Positions 8,674 to 17,321 of a stretch of DNA of 64,000 nucleotides are shown in pieces. The notes beneath the pieces were generated by a model. It was given only the letters and a program-made list of their open reading frames with translations. It made no database searches and was not told the DNA's origin. The position numbers and the translations under genes were made by a program. The number at the start of each line of letters is the position of its first letter. The stretch's first letter is position 1. Origin of the DNA: UBA9926 sp038131595 (GTDB lineage Bacteria; Pseudomonadota; Gammaproteobacteria; Pseudomonadales; Azotimanducaceae); contig JAYPPR010000008.1 of NCBI GenBank assembly GCA_038131595.1, positions 806,001 to 870,000 of the forward strand. The letters run 5' to 3'.

Positions 8674-9795
8674 TTAGTCTCTCAATGCGTCGATAAACCG
8701 CTTAACGCCGTCTACCCAGGAGCTTTGGCGAGGGCTTTGAGAGGCGTCTTGATTTCCCGCGAATTCTCGGAGCAATTCCTTCTGGCGCTCGCTCAAGTTG
8801 ACGGGGGTTTCGACGACGATTTTGCAATATAAATCGCCCAATCCGCCTCCGCGAATTTTGGACATATCAACGCCCTTGCCGCGTAAACGGAACAAACGAC
8901 CGGTTTGAGTTTCATGGGGTACTTTAAGGTTGACCTTGCCCTCTAGCGTTGGCACTTCAAGCGTGCAGCCAAGCGCGGCATCAACAAAACTAACGGGCAC
9001 TTCGCTGTAAAGGTCCGCTCCATCTCGCGTGAAGATGGGATGATCGCTTACTTGAATCTGTACATAGAGATCCCCTGAGGGACCGCCGTTCGGGCCCGCC
9101 TCACCTTGGCCCGACAGTCTGATCCTGTCGCCGGTATCAACGCCGGCTGGCACCTTGACGGAGAGCGTCTTGCGTTCTTGAACACGGCCCTGACCATGAC
9201 ACTTGACACAAGGGTCGCTGATGACACGACCCGCTCCCCGACAGCGAGGGCAAGTTTGCTGCAACGAGAAGAAGCCTTGCCTTGAGGTAACCTGCCCAGA
9301 CCCACCACACTGAAGACAGTCCATGGGATCTGTGCCCTTCTTTGCACCCGACCCCAGACATTCCATACACTCCACTAGGGTTGGAATTTTGATCTTAGGG
9401 TTGGTGCCTTTGACTGCTTCCTCTAACGAAATGTCGAGGACGTACTTGAGGTCAGAACCTCTTTGCACCTGCGACCGCCCACGGCCACCACTGAAGATGT
9501 CTCCAAACACATCCTCAAAGATGGATCCAAAGCTACTTCCCTGACCAAACCCTCCGCCAGCGCCGCCCCCCTCGAATGCTGCATGACCAAACTGGTCGTA
9601 AGCCGCGCGTTTCTCGTCGTCAAGCAATACCTCGGCCGCTTCACTCGCTTCCTTGAATTTCTCTTCAGCGGCTTCATCCCCTGGGTTTCGGTCAGGGTGA
9701 TGCTTCATCGCGAGGCGTCGATAGGCCTTTTTGATGTCCTTTTCCGACGCGCCTTTCGATAGCCCTAGGACTTCATAGTAATCACGCTTGGCCAT
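8674..9795 (-). CDS. dnaJ: Chaperone protein DnaJ (Hsp40)
   Basis: Co-chaperone that delivers clients to DnaK and stimulates its ATPase. The 373-aa protein has all type I DnaJ parts in order: J domain with HPD at residues 33-35; a Gly/Phe-rich stretch at about 73-110; and the zinc domain with four CxxCxGxG repeats (CMECLGSG, CLQCGGSG, CPRCRGAG, CVKCHGQG) around residues 140-210. Two beta-sandwich client-binding domains follow, ending in VDGVKRFIDALRD. It starts 36 bp downstream of dnaK and is in the same operon. Confidence 0.98.
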   Translation of the reverse strand: MAKRDYYEVLGLSKGASEKDIKKAYRRLAMKHHPDRNPGDEAAEEKFKEASEAAEVLLDDEKRAAYDQFGHAAFEGGGAGGGFGQGSSFGSIFEDVFGDIFSGGRGRSQVQRGSDLKYVLDISLEEAVKGTNPKIKIPTLVECMECLGSGAKKGTDPMDCLQCGGSGQVTSRQGFFSLQQTCPRCRGAGRVISDPCVKCHGQGRVQERKTLSVKVPAGVDTGDRIRLSGQGEAGPNGGPSGDLYVQIQVSDHPIFTRDGADLYSEVPVSFVDAALGCTLEVPTLEGKVNLKVPHETQTGRLFRLRGKGVDMSKIRGGGLGDLYCKIVVETPVNLSERQKELLREFAGNQDASQSPRQSSWVDGVKRFIDALRD

Positions 9796-9831
9796 AGCTC
9801 ACTTCCGTTTCTAGCGACTTGCTAGCGATCC

Positions 9832-11754
9832 TTACTTGTCATCCTTCACTTCTTCGAATTCAGCATCAACCGCATCGTCGTTGTCACTTGCGGCGCTTGC
9901 TGATCCCGCATCAGCATCAGTGGCTCCACCTGCTTCCGCTTGTTTAGCGTACATTTTCTGGGCGAGTGACGAGGATACCTCTGTCAACTTCTGGGTCTTT
10001 GCCTCGATATCCTCAAGGTCGCTAGTCTTTAGCGCGGCCTCTAGGGCTTCAATTGCTTCACCAATTTCCGTTTTCTCGGCGTCGGTCGCTTCGTCGCCAG
10101 CCTCAGACAGTGTTTTTCGCGTTGCATGAATCATCGCGTCTGCAGTATTTCGCGCCGTGACCAGTGCTTCGAACTTTTTATCTTCATCCGCGTGGGCTTC
10201 AGCATCACGAACCATCGACTCGATCTCATCATCCGACAGCCCGCTACTTGCTTTGATCACGATGGACTGCTCTTTGCCCGTGGCCTTATCTTTTGCAGAT
10301 ACGTTCAAAATGCCGTTGGCATCGAGATCAAAACTCACTTCGATCTGCGGGGTGCCGCGGGGTGCAGGCGGAATGTCAGATAGATCGAATCGTCCAAGAG
10401 ATTTATTCTGATCCGCTTGCTTTCGCTCTCCCTGAAGCACGTGAATCGTTACCGCAGGCTGATTATCTTCTGCGGTTGAGAACACTTGCGACTTTCGCGT
10501 CGGAATCGTTGTATTTTTCTCGATGAGCGCGCTCATTACCCCGCCCATCGTTTCGATTCCGAGCGACAATGGCGTTACATCAAGCAGCAATACATCTTTG
10601 ACATCTCCTGCCAGCACTGCGGCCTGAATGGACGCACCCATTGCGACAGCCTCGTCTGGGTTGATGTCCTTGCGCGCTTCATTGCCAAAAAACTCTTTCA
10701 CTTTTTTCTGAACTAAGGGCATCCGCGTTTGACCACCGACCAAAATAATGTCGTCGATGTCAGAAATGCTCATGCCAGCGTCTTTCAGCGCAGTCCGCAC
10801 GGGATCAATGGTTCGGTCAACCAGATCCTCAACTAGCGACTCTAATTTACTCTGCGTGATTTTTAACACTAAGTGTTTGGGCCCGCTTGCATCAGCGGTG
10901 ATGTAAGGCAAGTTGATTTCAGTTTGTGAACTGCTAGAGAGTTCGATTTTGGCCTTTTCAGCGGCCTCTTTCAGGCGCTGAAGCGCTAGCGAGTCTTTGC
11001 TGAGATCAATTCCCTGATCCTTTTTAAACTCATCGATCAAGTACTCAATGAGTCGCATGTCAAAGTCTTCGCCTCCAAGGAAAGTATCTCCATTGGTTGA
11101 AAGCACTTCGAACTGTTTCTCTCCATCTACATCAGCAATCTCGATTACTGATATATCGAAGGTGCCGCCGCCTAGGTCATAAACCGCGATGGTTGAGTCA
11201 CCTGAGGCTTTATCCATTCCGTAAGCAAGCGCCGCCGCAGTGGGCTCGTTGATAATTCGCTTAACATCTAGGCCAGCGATACGACCTGCGTCCTTTGTTG
11301 CTTGTCGCTGCGAATCATTGAAGTAAGCCGGTACAGTGATCACCGCTTCGGTTACTTCTTCGCCCAAGAAGTCCTCCGCGGTTTTCTTCATTTTTTTGAG
11401 CACTTGGGCAGAAATCTGAGGGGGTGCCATTTTTTGGTCATTGACATTGACCCATGCGTCACCGTTATCAGCTTTCACGATCTCGTAAGGAACCATTTTG
11501 ATATCACGCTGGACCACGTCGTCACCAAACTGCCGCCCAATCAAACGCTTGATCGCAAACAGCGTATTCTGTGGGTTTGTGACAGCCTGTCGTTTTGCCG
11601 ATTGGCCGACCAAGACCTCATCGTCTGCGTAAGCCACAACGGACGGGGTGGTCCGGTCTCCCTCGGAGTTCTCGATAATCTTTGTGTTGCTGCCGTCGAG
11701 AACAGCAACACAAGAATTCGTTGTTCCTAAATCAATTCCAATTACTTTTGCCAT
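9832..11754 (-). CDS. dnaK: Chaperone protein DnaK (Hsp70)
   Basis: ATP-driven chaperone. The 640-aa length is standard. The N-terminal ATPase domain opens with GIDLGTTNSCVAV, and the conserved interdomain linker precedes DVTPLSLGIET near residue 390. The substrate-binding beta domain and helical lid follow, then a Gln/Ala/Asp-rich tail ending EEVKDDK, close to the E. coli EEVDKK type. It is preceded by grpE and followed by dnaJ. A sigma32-type promoter candidate lies upstream (11803-11832). Confidence 0.99.
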   Translation of the reverse strand: MAKVIGIDLGTTNSCVAVLDGSNTKIIENSEGDRTTPSVVAYADDEVLVGQSAKRQAVTNPQNTLFAIKRLIGRQFGDDVVQRDIKMVPYEIVKADNGDAWVNVNDQKMAPPQISAQVLKKMKKTAEDFLGEEVTEAVITVPAYFNDSQRQATKDAGRIAGLDVKRIINEPTAAALAYGMDKASGDSTIAVYDLGGGTFDISVIEIADVDGEKQFEVLSTNGDTFLGGEDFDMRLIEYLIDEFKKDQGIDLSKDSLALQRLKEAAEKAKIELSSSSQTEINLPYITADASGPKHLVLKITQSKLESLVEDLVDRTIDPVRTALKDAGMSISDIDDIILVGGQTRMPLVQKKVKEFFGNEARKDINPDEAVAMGASIQAAVLAGDVKDVLLLDVTPLSLGIETMGGVMSALIEKNTTIPTRKSQVFSTAEDNQPAVTIHVLQGERKQADQNKSLGRFDLSDIPPAPRGTPQIEVSFDLDANGILNVSAKDKATGKEQSIVIKASSGLSDDEIESMVRDAEAHADEDKKFEALVTARNTADAMIHATRKTLSEAGDEATDAEKTEIGEAIEALEAALKTSDLEDIEAKTQKLTEVSSSLAQKMYAKQAEAGGATDADAGSASAASDNDDAVDAEFEEVKDDK

Positions 11755-11802
11755 ATCTTCCTCTCTTCCGAGCTCCGTCCTATTCGGCGCTCTCTCATTC
11801 TG

Positions 11803-11832
11803 TTATGTAGTCGCTCAATCGCTCATTTCAAG
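11803..11832 (-). promoter_or_regulatory. Candidate sigma32 (RpoH) promoter upstream of dnaK
   Basis: On the minus strand CTTGAAA (11826-11832), 16 bp, then TACATAA (11803-11809). The -35 is a perfect match to the sigma32 consensus and the -10 keeps the CAT core. A second GGCTTGAAA lies a few bases upstream, making a tandem pair. Confidence 0.5.
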
Positions 11833-11873
11833 CCGGTCTTTTCAAGCCGCTTTTTAAAACTGGGTCACTCGCC

Positions 11874-12479
11874 CTATGAGGGCGCTTTTGAAACCATGAC
11901 CTTTGCTGGCCGAACTAACCGTTCGTTCAGGCGGTAGCCCTTTTGGATCACAGTCATCACCGAATTAGGCTCAAGGTCGGGGTTCTCTATCATTGACAGC
12001 GCCTCATGAAGATTGGGGTCAAAAGGCTCGCCTTGGGGATCAAGCGCTTCAATTCCTTCTTTGGTCAGCACGTCGATAAATAATTTGCTGCAGAGCTTGA
12101 TGCCCTCTAGTTGGGGATCATCCTCTGCTTGTCCTGCCGCTTCACTCGTTTCGATGGCTTTCTCCAAGCTATCGAGAACGGGTAACAGATTTTGCAAAAG
12201 CCGTTCGGTGCCAAATTTATGGGCGTTTTGAACATCTCGCTCTGCACGACGCCGAAGATTCTGCATCTCCGCCTCAGCTCGCAAGGCAACATCTTTATAT
12301 TTCTCTACTTCCGCTTCGAGCTGGGCGAGCTGATCGACTTCGGGTGCCTCCTCAGAAGCGGGCTCCGTAACAACCTCAGAATCATCTGCGACCGGCGAAC
12401 CCGCAGATTGCTCAGCGGTGTTCTCAGCCTCGTTTTCCGGGGTTTCTTGCTCCATCTCATCGCTTGTTTGTTCAGTCAT
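11874..12479 (-). CDS. grpE: Nucleotide exchange factor GrpE
   Basis: Releases ADP from DnaK. 201 aa: an acidic, disordered N-terminal stretch (about residues 1-55, many Glu), then a long coiled coil (LAQLEAEVEKYKDVALRAEA onward) with the family RRRAERDVQNAHKFG segment. The C-terminal beta domain has GEPFDPNLHEAL and VIQKGYRLNERLVRPAKVMV, both conserved. It is first in the grpE-dnaK-dnaJ cluster, 119 bp before dnaK, with its own sigma32-type promoter 29 bp upstream of the ATG. Confidence 0.97.
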   Translation of the reverse strand: MTEQTSDEMEQETPENEAENTAEQSAGSPVADDSEVVTEPASEEAPEVDQLAQLEAEVEKYKDVALRAEAEMQNLRRRAERDVQNAHKFGTERLLQNLLPVLDSLEKAIETSEAAGQAEDDPQLEGIKLCSKLFIDVLTKEGIEALDPQGEPFDPNLHEALSMIENPDLEPNSVMTVIQKGYRLNERLVRPAKVMVSKAPS

Positions 12480-12507
12480 GCTGCTACTTCCTACCGTAAC
12501 CCGGGTA

Positions 12508-12535
12508 CTATGGGGCTGTTTGAGCGCTTTTCAAG
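12508..12535 (-). promoter_or_regulatory. Sigma32 (RpoH) promoter of grpE
   Basis: On the minus strand CTTGAAA (12529-12535), 14 bp, then CCCATAG (12508-12514). This is nearly the exact heat-shock consensus CTTGAAA-N(13-15)-CCCATNT. It lies 29 bp before the grpE ATG. Confidence 0.75.
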
Positions 12536-12827
12536 GGCCTGACCTCTTGTCAACGGAATGTTGGGGCGTGCAGACGCTTTCCCATGGTGTTTGCTTGGTG
12601 GTTTTACCGCGAAACACGCACTCTTCCGCTTAGAGCACCCACATAGGCCCCAGCCATGCCGGTCACCCCTGCCGCGCAATGAGCAATGCGATTGCTGCCC
12701 ATCGAGGAGCAAAAGGCCCCCCGGTCAAGGTTAAGAAAACCAGATGTCCAAGAATCGGATGTTCTCAGCGATTAGGAGGGGCCACCGCAAGGAAGTCTTG
12801 TGCCGAGTGTGCCGAAAGACTGGAAGA
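12536..12827. other. Intergenic between hrcA and grpE
   Basis: About 290 bp without a gene. It includes a weak CIRCE-like dyad at 12615-12641 (perfect GAGTGC half on the minus strand, 9-bp spacer, degenerate other half; 11 of 18 positions agree with TTAGCACTC-N9-GAGTGCTAA). Otherwise nothing recognised. Confidence 0.4.
12615..12641. promoter_or_regulatory. Degenerate CIRCE-like element (possible HrcA operator)
   Basis: Two 9-bp arms separated by exactly 9 bp, as in CIRCE. One arm keeps the GCACTC core and the other only partly matches. It lies about 80 bp upstream of the grpE sigma32 promoter and next to hrcA. CIRCE is normally very well conserved, so this may be chance. Confidence 0.25.
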
Positions 12828-13880
12828 TTACCGGTGGCTCAGCGCGTGACTCAAAGAAGAAGCTGTCGCCTGTACTAGGGGAATGACCCGGTCGTAGGGG
12901 ATCCTCGTGGGCCCTATCACGGCAAGCGCACCGACCCATTCGCCATTCATGTGGTAAGGGGACGCGATCACCGAGCATTCTTCGAGCGACGCCGCGCCTG
13001 CCTCAGGCCCAATAAAGAGCTTCACCCCCCTCGTATCGAGACAACGATCAAGCAACAACACTAGCTCTTCCTTCAAGCTCAGGGCTCGATACAGTGTTCG
13101 GAGTTCCTCTAGATGATCGACCTCAACCGCGTCGAGTAGACGATCTTGTCCAGAAACTAGGACATCGTCTCCCTGATCACGAAGGAACAATTCGGCCATT
13201 TCCAACGTCGCCCGTTCAAGGGCGTCAATCTGCCTTCGGTCGCCTCGCATGGACCGCTGAATCCGCTTCCTGATCCAACCCAGCGAGTGTCCCGAGTAAT
13301 GGGTATTGATGAAATTGGAGGATTCTTTCAGCCTGGCACTCGAAAGCTGGGTGTTCATCGGCAACACCCGATGCTCAACTTCCTGATCGTTAAACACGAT
13401 AATCGCCAGCACCCGCTGGTCCGCGAGTGGCAGAAATTCAATTTGCCGCAGGACCGCTAGCGAAGCTTTGGGTTTGGTTGCCAGACTCGCGAGATTGGTA
13501 ATGTCTGCCAGGAACCCCGAAGCGTGATGCACCCACTGGTTGACGCTCTGATCGGGATCGAATCGGCCCGTGAGGCCTGACACCTCGACTTGAGGCACGC
13601 TATCGGCCATTGACAACTGATCAACGAAGTAGCGATAGGCTTGATCTGTTGGGATTCTCCCAGCCGACGTGTGAGGAGACTTTAGATAGCCTTGCTCTTC
13701 TAAGTCAGCCATCACTGTTCGGATAGATGCCGAACTGAGTTGCAGATCCTCTCGCTCAGACAGCCGCTTTGAGGCCACTGGCTGCCCCAAGCTGATATAT
13801 TCCTCGACGACAGCCTGCAACACCAGTTTAGCCCGGTGTGAGTTTGGACTTGCCGCTATTGCTGAATAATCGCGTTCCAT
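12828..13880 (-). CDS. hrcA: Heat-inducible transcription repressor HrcA
   Basis: Repressor of grpE-dnaK-dnaJ (and often groESL) via CIRCE operators; GroEL assists its folding. 350 aa with the winged-helix N-terminus (residues 15-85; LVLQAVVEEYISLGQPVASK, LSSASIRTVMADLEEQGYL, PHTSAGRIPTDQAYR are all family hallmarks). A GAF-like domain and the C-terminal segment MNGEWVGALAVIGPTRIPYD follow. In the gene cluster it sits just upstream of grpE. No clean CIRCE is visible, while sigma32 promoters are, so its operator may be degenerate or elsewhere. Confidence 0.95.
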   Translation of the reverse strand: MERDYSAIAASPNSHRAKLVLQAVVEEYISLGQPVASKRLSEREDLQLSSASIRTVMADLEEQGYLKSPHTSAGRIPTDQAYRYFVDQLSMADSVPQVEVSGLTGRFDPDQSVNQWVHHASGFLADITNLASLATKPKASLAVLRQIEFLPLADQRVLAIIVFNDQEVEHRVLPMNTQLSSARLKESSNFINTHYSGHSLGWIRKRIQRSMRGDRRQIDALERATLEMAELFLRDQGDDVLVSGQDRLLDAVEVDHLEELRTLYRALSLKEELVLLLDRCLDTRGVKLFIGPEAGAASLEECSVIASPYHMNGEWVGALAVIGPTRIPYDRVIPLVQATASSLSHALSHR

Positions 13881-13988
13881 CTCTACGAATATAGCCTGTC
13901 CTCAACCATGAAAAAAGCACACGCTCGGTATTGGTTAGAGGGTAATATTTATCGTTACTAGCCACCTATTAGAACCGCTAACTAGACC

Positions 13989-15662
13989 ATGCTGCTCTCT
14001 CTTCACCTCAAAAACTTGGCGATCGTTGATAGCGCAGATCTCGAGCTCAACCCTGGAATGACTGCGATCACCGGTGAAACCGGGGTGGGCAAAAGTATTT
14101 TGATTGACGGTCTCTCCTTGGTGCTAGGAGGCCGTGCAGACTCCGGGATAGTTGGAGCAAGCAGCAACCGCGCCGAAATCATTGCCGAGTTCAATCTGGC
14201 AAACGCCGACGAAGCACACGCTTGGCTTCAAGAACGTTCGCTTGAATCAGATGAGAATACTGTCCTTGTTCGTCGCGTTCTAAGCACGGAGGGCCGGTCG
14301 CGTAATTTCATCAATGGAACTGCGGTCACAGTTGGTGAGCTCAAACACTTGGCGAGTTATTTGGTAGACATCCATGCGCAGCATGAGCATCACCAACTAG
14401 GACAGAAAACAGCACAGCTCGCGATCTTTGATGCATTTGCGAATGTGGAGCGTAACGTCGCCGAACTAGGGCGTTGTTATGGCCGCTGGCGATCGCTAAA
14501 GACAGAGATTGAAACGCTTAAGGCTGCTTCAGCCGCGCGTCTCAAGGAGCAGCAGCTGCTGGACTATCAACTCAGTGAATTTGATGCCCTAGCAATCGCC
14601 GACGGTGAATATTTGACACTGACCGAACAGCATCAGCAGTTAAGCCATGCCGACGAGACCCAGCAAATTCTTGGTCGAGAAGTCGGCAAGCTAACCCAAG
14701 CTGAAGAGAGCCTGACGGATCAATTGAGACGGTCCGTCAGCGCGCTCACAGAGATTAAGGATCCAGCGGTTATTGCGCTGGTCGCGCCCATCGAGGGTGC
14801 TTTGATTCAAATTGAGGAAACGGCCAAAGATCTTCAACGTTACGGGGAAGGCATAGAGAGTCAGCCGGAACTGCTGAGTCAGATCGAGTCGAGGATCGCA
14901 CACATCGTCGACCTGGCTAGAAAGCATCACTGCAAGCCCGAGGATTTGCATTTAACTTGGGAAGCGCTTCAGGCTCAACGTGCCGAGCTTGGCCAAGCAG
15001 AGGAAAGTCTGGATTCCCTGACTGCCGAGCTTGATGCGGTTCAAGCTGAATGGCAAAAGATTGCCGAATCCGTTAGCGCCCAGCGCCATGAGGCGACTCA
15101 GTCTTTTCAGACACTGATCGAGGGCCATCTTCAGTCACTTGGAATGCAAGAGGCTAGACTTCAGGTCCTACTAACCGCTTCTGAAGGGATAAACCCTGCC
15201 GGACTTGAATCTGTAGAATTTGAAATCAGCACCAACAAAGGTCAGCCCTTCGGGCCAATCCAAAAGATCGCCTCAGGCGGAGAGCTATCCCGAATCAGTC
15301 TTGCCATCCAAGTTGCCAGCCTTGGCGATGAGGCCCCTCGAACCCTTGTATTTGATGAAGTCGACGTTGGCATCGGTGGCAGCGTTGCAGAGACGGTTGG
15401 TCAGCTTTTGGCCACACTGGGCCAGCATCACCAAATCCTCTGTGTGACCCATCTTGGCCAAGTGGCTGCTCAGGCAGATCATCATCTTAAGGTAATAAAG
15501 TCAGGCGACCCTGTTTCGACATCTATTACGATGCTTAGCGACGACACGCGAGTGGAAGAGATTGCGCGAATGACTGGCGGCGCGAGCATGACCGACGCGA
15601 GTCGAGCCCTTGCCGAGGAACTGCTCAACGAGCGCTTTAAACGACAAACCGCGGGCGGCTAA
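13989..15662 (+). CDS. recN: DNA repair protein RecN (SMC-like)
   Basis: SMC-family ATPase in double-strand break repair. 557 aa. Walker A GETGVGKS at residues 29-36, and a coiled-coil middle rich in Gln/Glu/Ala. The ABC signature ASGGELSRI and Walker B LVFDEVDVGIGG lie near residues 430-465, followed by VTHLGQVAAQADHH. Divergent from hrcA, 108 bp apart. I did not find a clear LexA box upstream, although recN is usually SOS-controlled. Confidence 0.97.
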   Translation: MLLSLHLKNLAIVDSADLELNPGMTAITGETGVGKSILIDGLSLVLGGRADSGIVGASSNRAEIIAEFNLANADEAHAWLQERSLESDENTVLVRRVLSTEGRSRNFINGTAVTVGELKHLASYLVDIHAQHEHHQLGQKTAQLAIFDAFANVERNVAELGRCYGRWRSLKTEIETLKAASAARLKEQQLLDYQLSEFDALAIADGEYLTLTEQHQQLSHADETQQILGREVGKLTQAEESLTDQLRRSVSALTEIKDPAVIALVAPIEGALIQIEETAKDLQRYGEGIESQPELLSQIESRIAHIVDLARKHHCKPEDLHLTWEALQAQRAELGQAEESLDSLTAELDAVQAEWQKIAESVSAQRHEATQSFQTLIEGHLQSLGMQEARLQVLLTASEGINPAGLESVEFEISTNKGQPFGPIQKIASGGELSRISLAIQVASLGDEAPRTLVFDEVDVGIGGSVAETVGQLLATLGQHHQILCVTHLGQVAAQADHHLKVIKSGDPVSTSITMLSDDTRVEEIARMTGGASMTDASRALAEELLNERFKRQTAGG

Positions 15663-15711
15663 GAAACCTCATTGAGAAGCTGCAACAGGCTGTTTCCATT
15701 AGCCTCAAACT

Positions 15712-15737
15712 GCCTGCCAAAAGGAAATTTGGCAGGC
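15712..15737. terminator. Stem-loop between recN and fur
   Basis: A perfect 10-bp stem (GCCTGCCAAA with TTTGGCAGGC) and a 6-nt loop between the convergent ends of recN and fur. There is no T tract, so it is either a weak bidirectional terminator or a transcript-end stabiliser. Confidence 0.5.
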
Positions 15738-15753
15738 GCAGGCGATGAACCCG

Positions 15754-16164
15754 CTATCGGCAAACCGGGCAGAGCCCATACATATTTAAATCATGATCGG
15801 TGAGCTCAAACCCCAGCGACTCTGCAATCATTTTTTGGCGTCTTTCGATTTCCACGTCGTTGAACTCTTCCACCTTGCCACACTTTACACACACGATATG
15901 ATCATGATGCTGATCGGGCGACAGCTCGAACACTGAATGGCCCCCTTCGAAGTGGTGGCGCGCAACAAGTCCGGCATCCTCGAATTGGGTTAAGACACGA
16001 TAGACGGTCGCAAGCCCAATCTCCTCACCATTCTCCAGCAGCAACTTATACACATCTTCTGCGCTGACGTGCCGCACCGACGTCGACTCTAAGAGCTGAA
16101 GAATCTTCAACCGTGGCGCTGTGATCTTGAGTCCAGCGTCTTTCAGTCCTTGCTCTTCCGACAT
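15754..16164 (-). CDS. fur: Ferric uptake regulator Fur
   Basis: Iron-responsive repressor. 136 aa with the N-terminal winged helix (APRLKILQLL, LATVYRVLTQFEDAGLV) and a dimerisation/metal domain with HHDH at residues 86-89. Cys pairs lie at 92/95 (CVKC) and 132/135 (CPVC). The C-terminus ends right after CPVCR, slightly shorter than E. coli Fur. Divergent from bamE, the same fur/omlA arrangement as in pseudomonads. A target is visible in this window: the Fur box at 29744-29762. Confidence 0.97.
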   Translation of the reverse strand: MSEEQGLKDAGLKITAPRLKILQLLESTSVRHVSAEDVYKLLLENGEEIGLATVYRVLTQFEDAGLVARHHFEGGHSVFELSPDQHHDHIVCVKCGKVEEFNDVEIERRQKMIAESLGFELTDHDLNMYGLCPVCR

Positions 16165-16241
16165 GGTTCTATCCGTACTCGTAGGTGTGGAAAATTATAC
16201 GGTACAATGCGACCTCCAAGGAAAACGCAGCGAAACCTGCC

Positions 16242-16616
16242 ATGAGCCGATCAGCACTCAGACAATGTTTTTACCCGCTCGGGCTTACAGCTGTCCTTTT
16301 GCTGTCCGCCTGCAGTTCTCTCGAGTTTCCTGGTGTCTACAAACTGACTATCCAGCAAGGCAATATCGTTTCTCAGGAGATGGTCGATCGATTGAAACCC
16401 GGAATGACACGCAGCCAAGTCCAATTCGTGTTAGGTAACCCCGTATTGGCTGACTCCTTCGAACGAGATCGCTGGAACTATGTGTACACCATCGATATCC
16501 CTGGCCAAACAATCATTGAGCGAGAACTTATTATCGTGTTCGAAGATGATCGCTTACTCAGATTTGAAGGCGACTACACACCGTCGGAAAACAAGGTGGA
16601 TGCTACCGCTAGCTAA
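16242..16616 (+). CDS. bamE: Outer membrane assembly lipoprotein BamE (OmlA/SmpA)
   Basis: Lipoprotein of the BAM complex that inserts beta-barrel proteins in the outer membrane. 124 aa from MSRSALRQ; lipobox LSAC places the acylated Cys at residue 24. The mature domain shows the family sequence: VDRLKPGMTRSQVQFVLGNP, then RWNYVYTIDIPG and a final LRFEGDY. The open frame extends upstream to 16185, but the signal peptide fixes the ATG at 16242. Start-to-start distance to divergent fur is 77 bp. Confidence 0.95.
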   Translation: MSRSALRQCFYPLGLTAVLLLSACSSLEFPGVYKLTIQQGNIVSQEMVDRLKPGMTRSQVQFVLGNPVLADSFERDRWNYVYTIDIPGQTIIERELIIVFEDDRLLRFEGDYTPSENKVDATAS

Positions 16617-16888
16617 GGCTTTTTAGCTCTAGCCCGGCGCGCCTCTTTTGGGTCGAACTGAAGTGGCCGGTAAAATTCAATTCTGTCCCCTGCTTGCAAC
16701 GGATAATCGAGCGCTTTGCGCTCTCCCCAGACGCCGACGGCCACTCCATCTAACTCCTTTGGGAATGAGCCATCCCTGAAGCCTTCCGCTAGTACCTCTT
16801 GAATGGTTGCGCCCTCAGCGGCCATCCACTCAATTTCTCGCTGATCGGTTGGCGTCGCAATAGCAATCAAAACGCGGAATTTACCCAT
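16613..16888 (-). CDS. rnfH: RnfH family ubiquitin-like protein
   Basis: A small UPF0125/RnfH protein, usually encoded beside ratA. From MGKFRVLIAIATP it is 91 aa and carries ATIQEVLAEG, VAVGVWGERKALDYPLQAGDRIEFYRPL and the Lys/Arg-rich DPKEARRARAKK end typical of RnfH. The open frame extends to 16990, but the ratA overlap (8 bp) and family length support 16888. It is convergent with bamE, overlapping it by 4 bp. Confidence 0.92.
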   Translation of the reverse strand: MGKFRVLIAIATPTDQREIEWMAAEGATIQEVLAEGFRDGSFPKELDGVAVGVWGERKALDYPLQAGDRIEFYRPLQFDPKEARRARAKKP

Positions 16889-17312
16889 AACGTTTTGCGA
16901 TCTCGCCAGAAAAGGCATCAACCATTGTGTCTGCTGCCACGGAAAATACGCGCCCGAAGGTCTGATCGAGCAGTTTGCTCTTAAATTCAAATGCTAATTT
17001 CAAGCTCACTTTCACGCCGTCGGCGCCCAACGGTTCGAAAAGCCAGCCCCCTTCGAGGCTTTGAAAGGGCCCGTCCACTAGAGTCATGGTCATACCCGAT
17101 GGCGGGGTTAACACATTTTCAGTAACAAATGACTGGCGAATCCCTGATTTTGCGAGCGTCAGCTTGCCGATGAGTCGATCACCCTCCGTTGAAACGATTT
17201 GACTCTCAGCGCACCATGGCAAAAACGCCGAATAGGACTCGACGTCAGCAACCACCGAAAAAGCTTGTTCGGTAGAAAAGGGAATCAGCGCGCTCCGCGC
17301 GACCTCACGCAC
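16881..17312 (-). CDS. ratA: RatA-type START-domain protein (ribosome association toxin / ubiquinone-binding family)
   Basis: 143-aa coenzyme Q-binding/START-like protein homologous to E. coli RatA (YfjG), described as blocking 70S assembly; related proteins (COQ10) bind ubiquinone. Typical sequence: ALIPFSTEQAFSVVADVESYSAFLPWC at the start and a final amphipathic helix GRVFSVAADTMVDAFSGEIAKRYG. It starts with GTG at 17312, only 9 bp after the transporter stop. It overlaps rnfH, forming the usual ratA-rnfH pair. smpB, normally adjacent, is just beyond the transporter on the other strand. Confidence 0.92.
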   Translation of the reverse strand: MREVARSALIPFSTEQAFSVVADVESYSAFLPWCAESQIVSTEGDRLIGKLTLAKSGIRQSFVTENVLTPPSGMTMTLVDGPFQSLEGGWLFEPLGADGVKVSLKLAFEFKSKLLDQTFGRVFSVAADTMVDAFSGEIAKRYG

Positions 17313-17321
17313 AAAAACGAC

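Noticed and set aside
13881..13988. LexA box upstream of recN
   Set aside because: CTGT at the start of the region has no ACAG at the right distance; no convincing SOS box.
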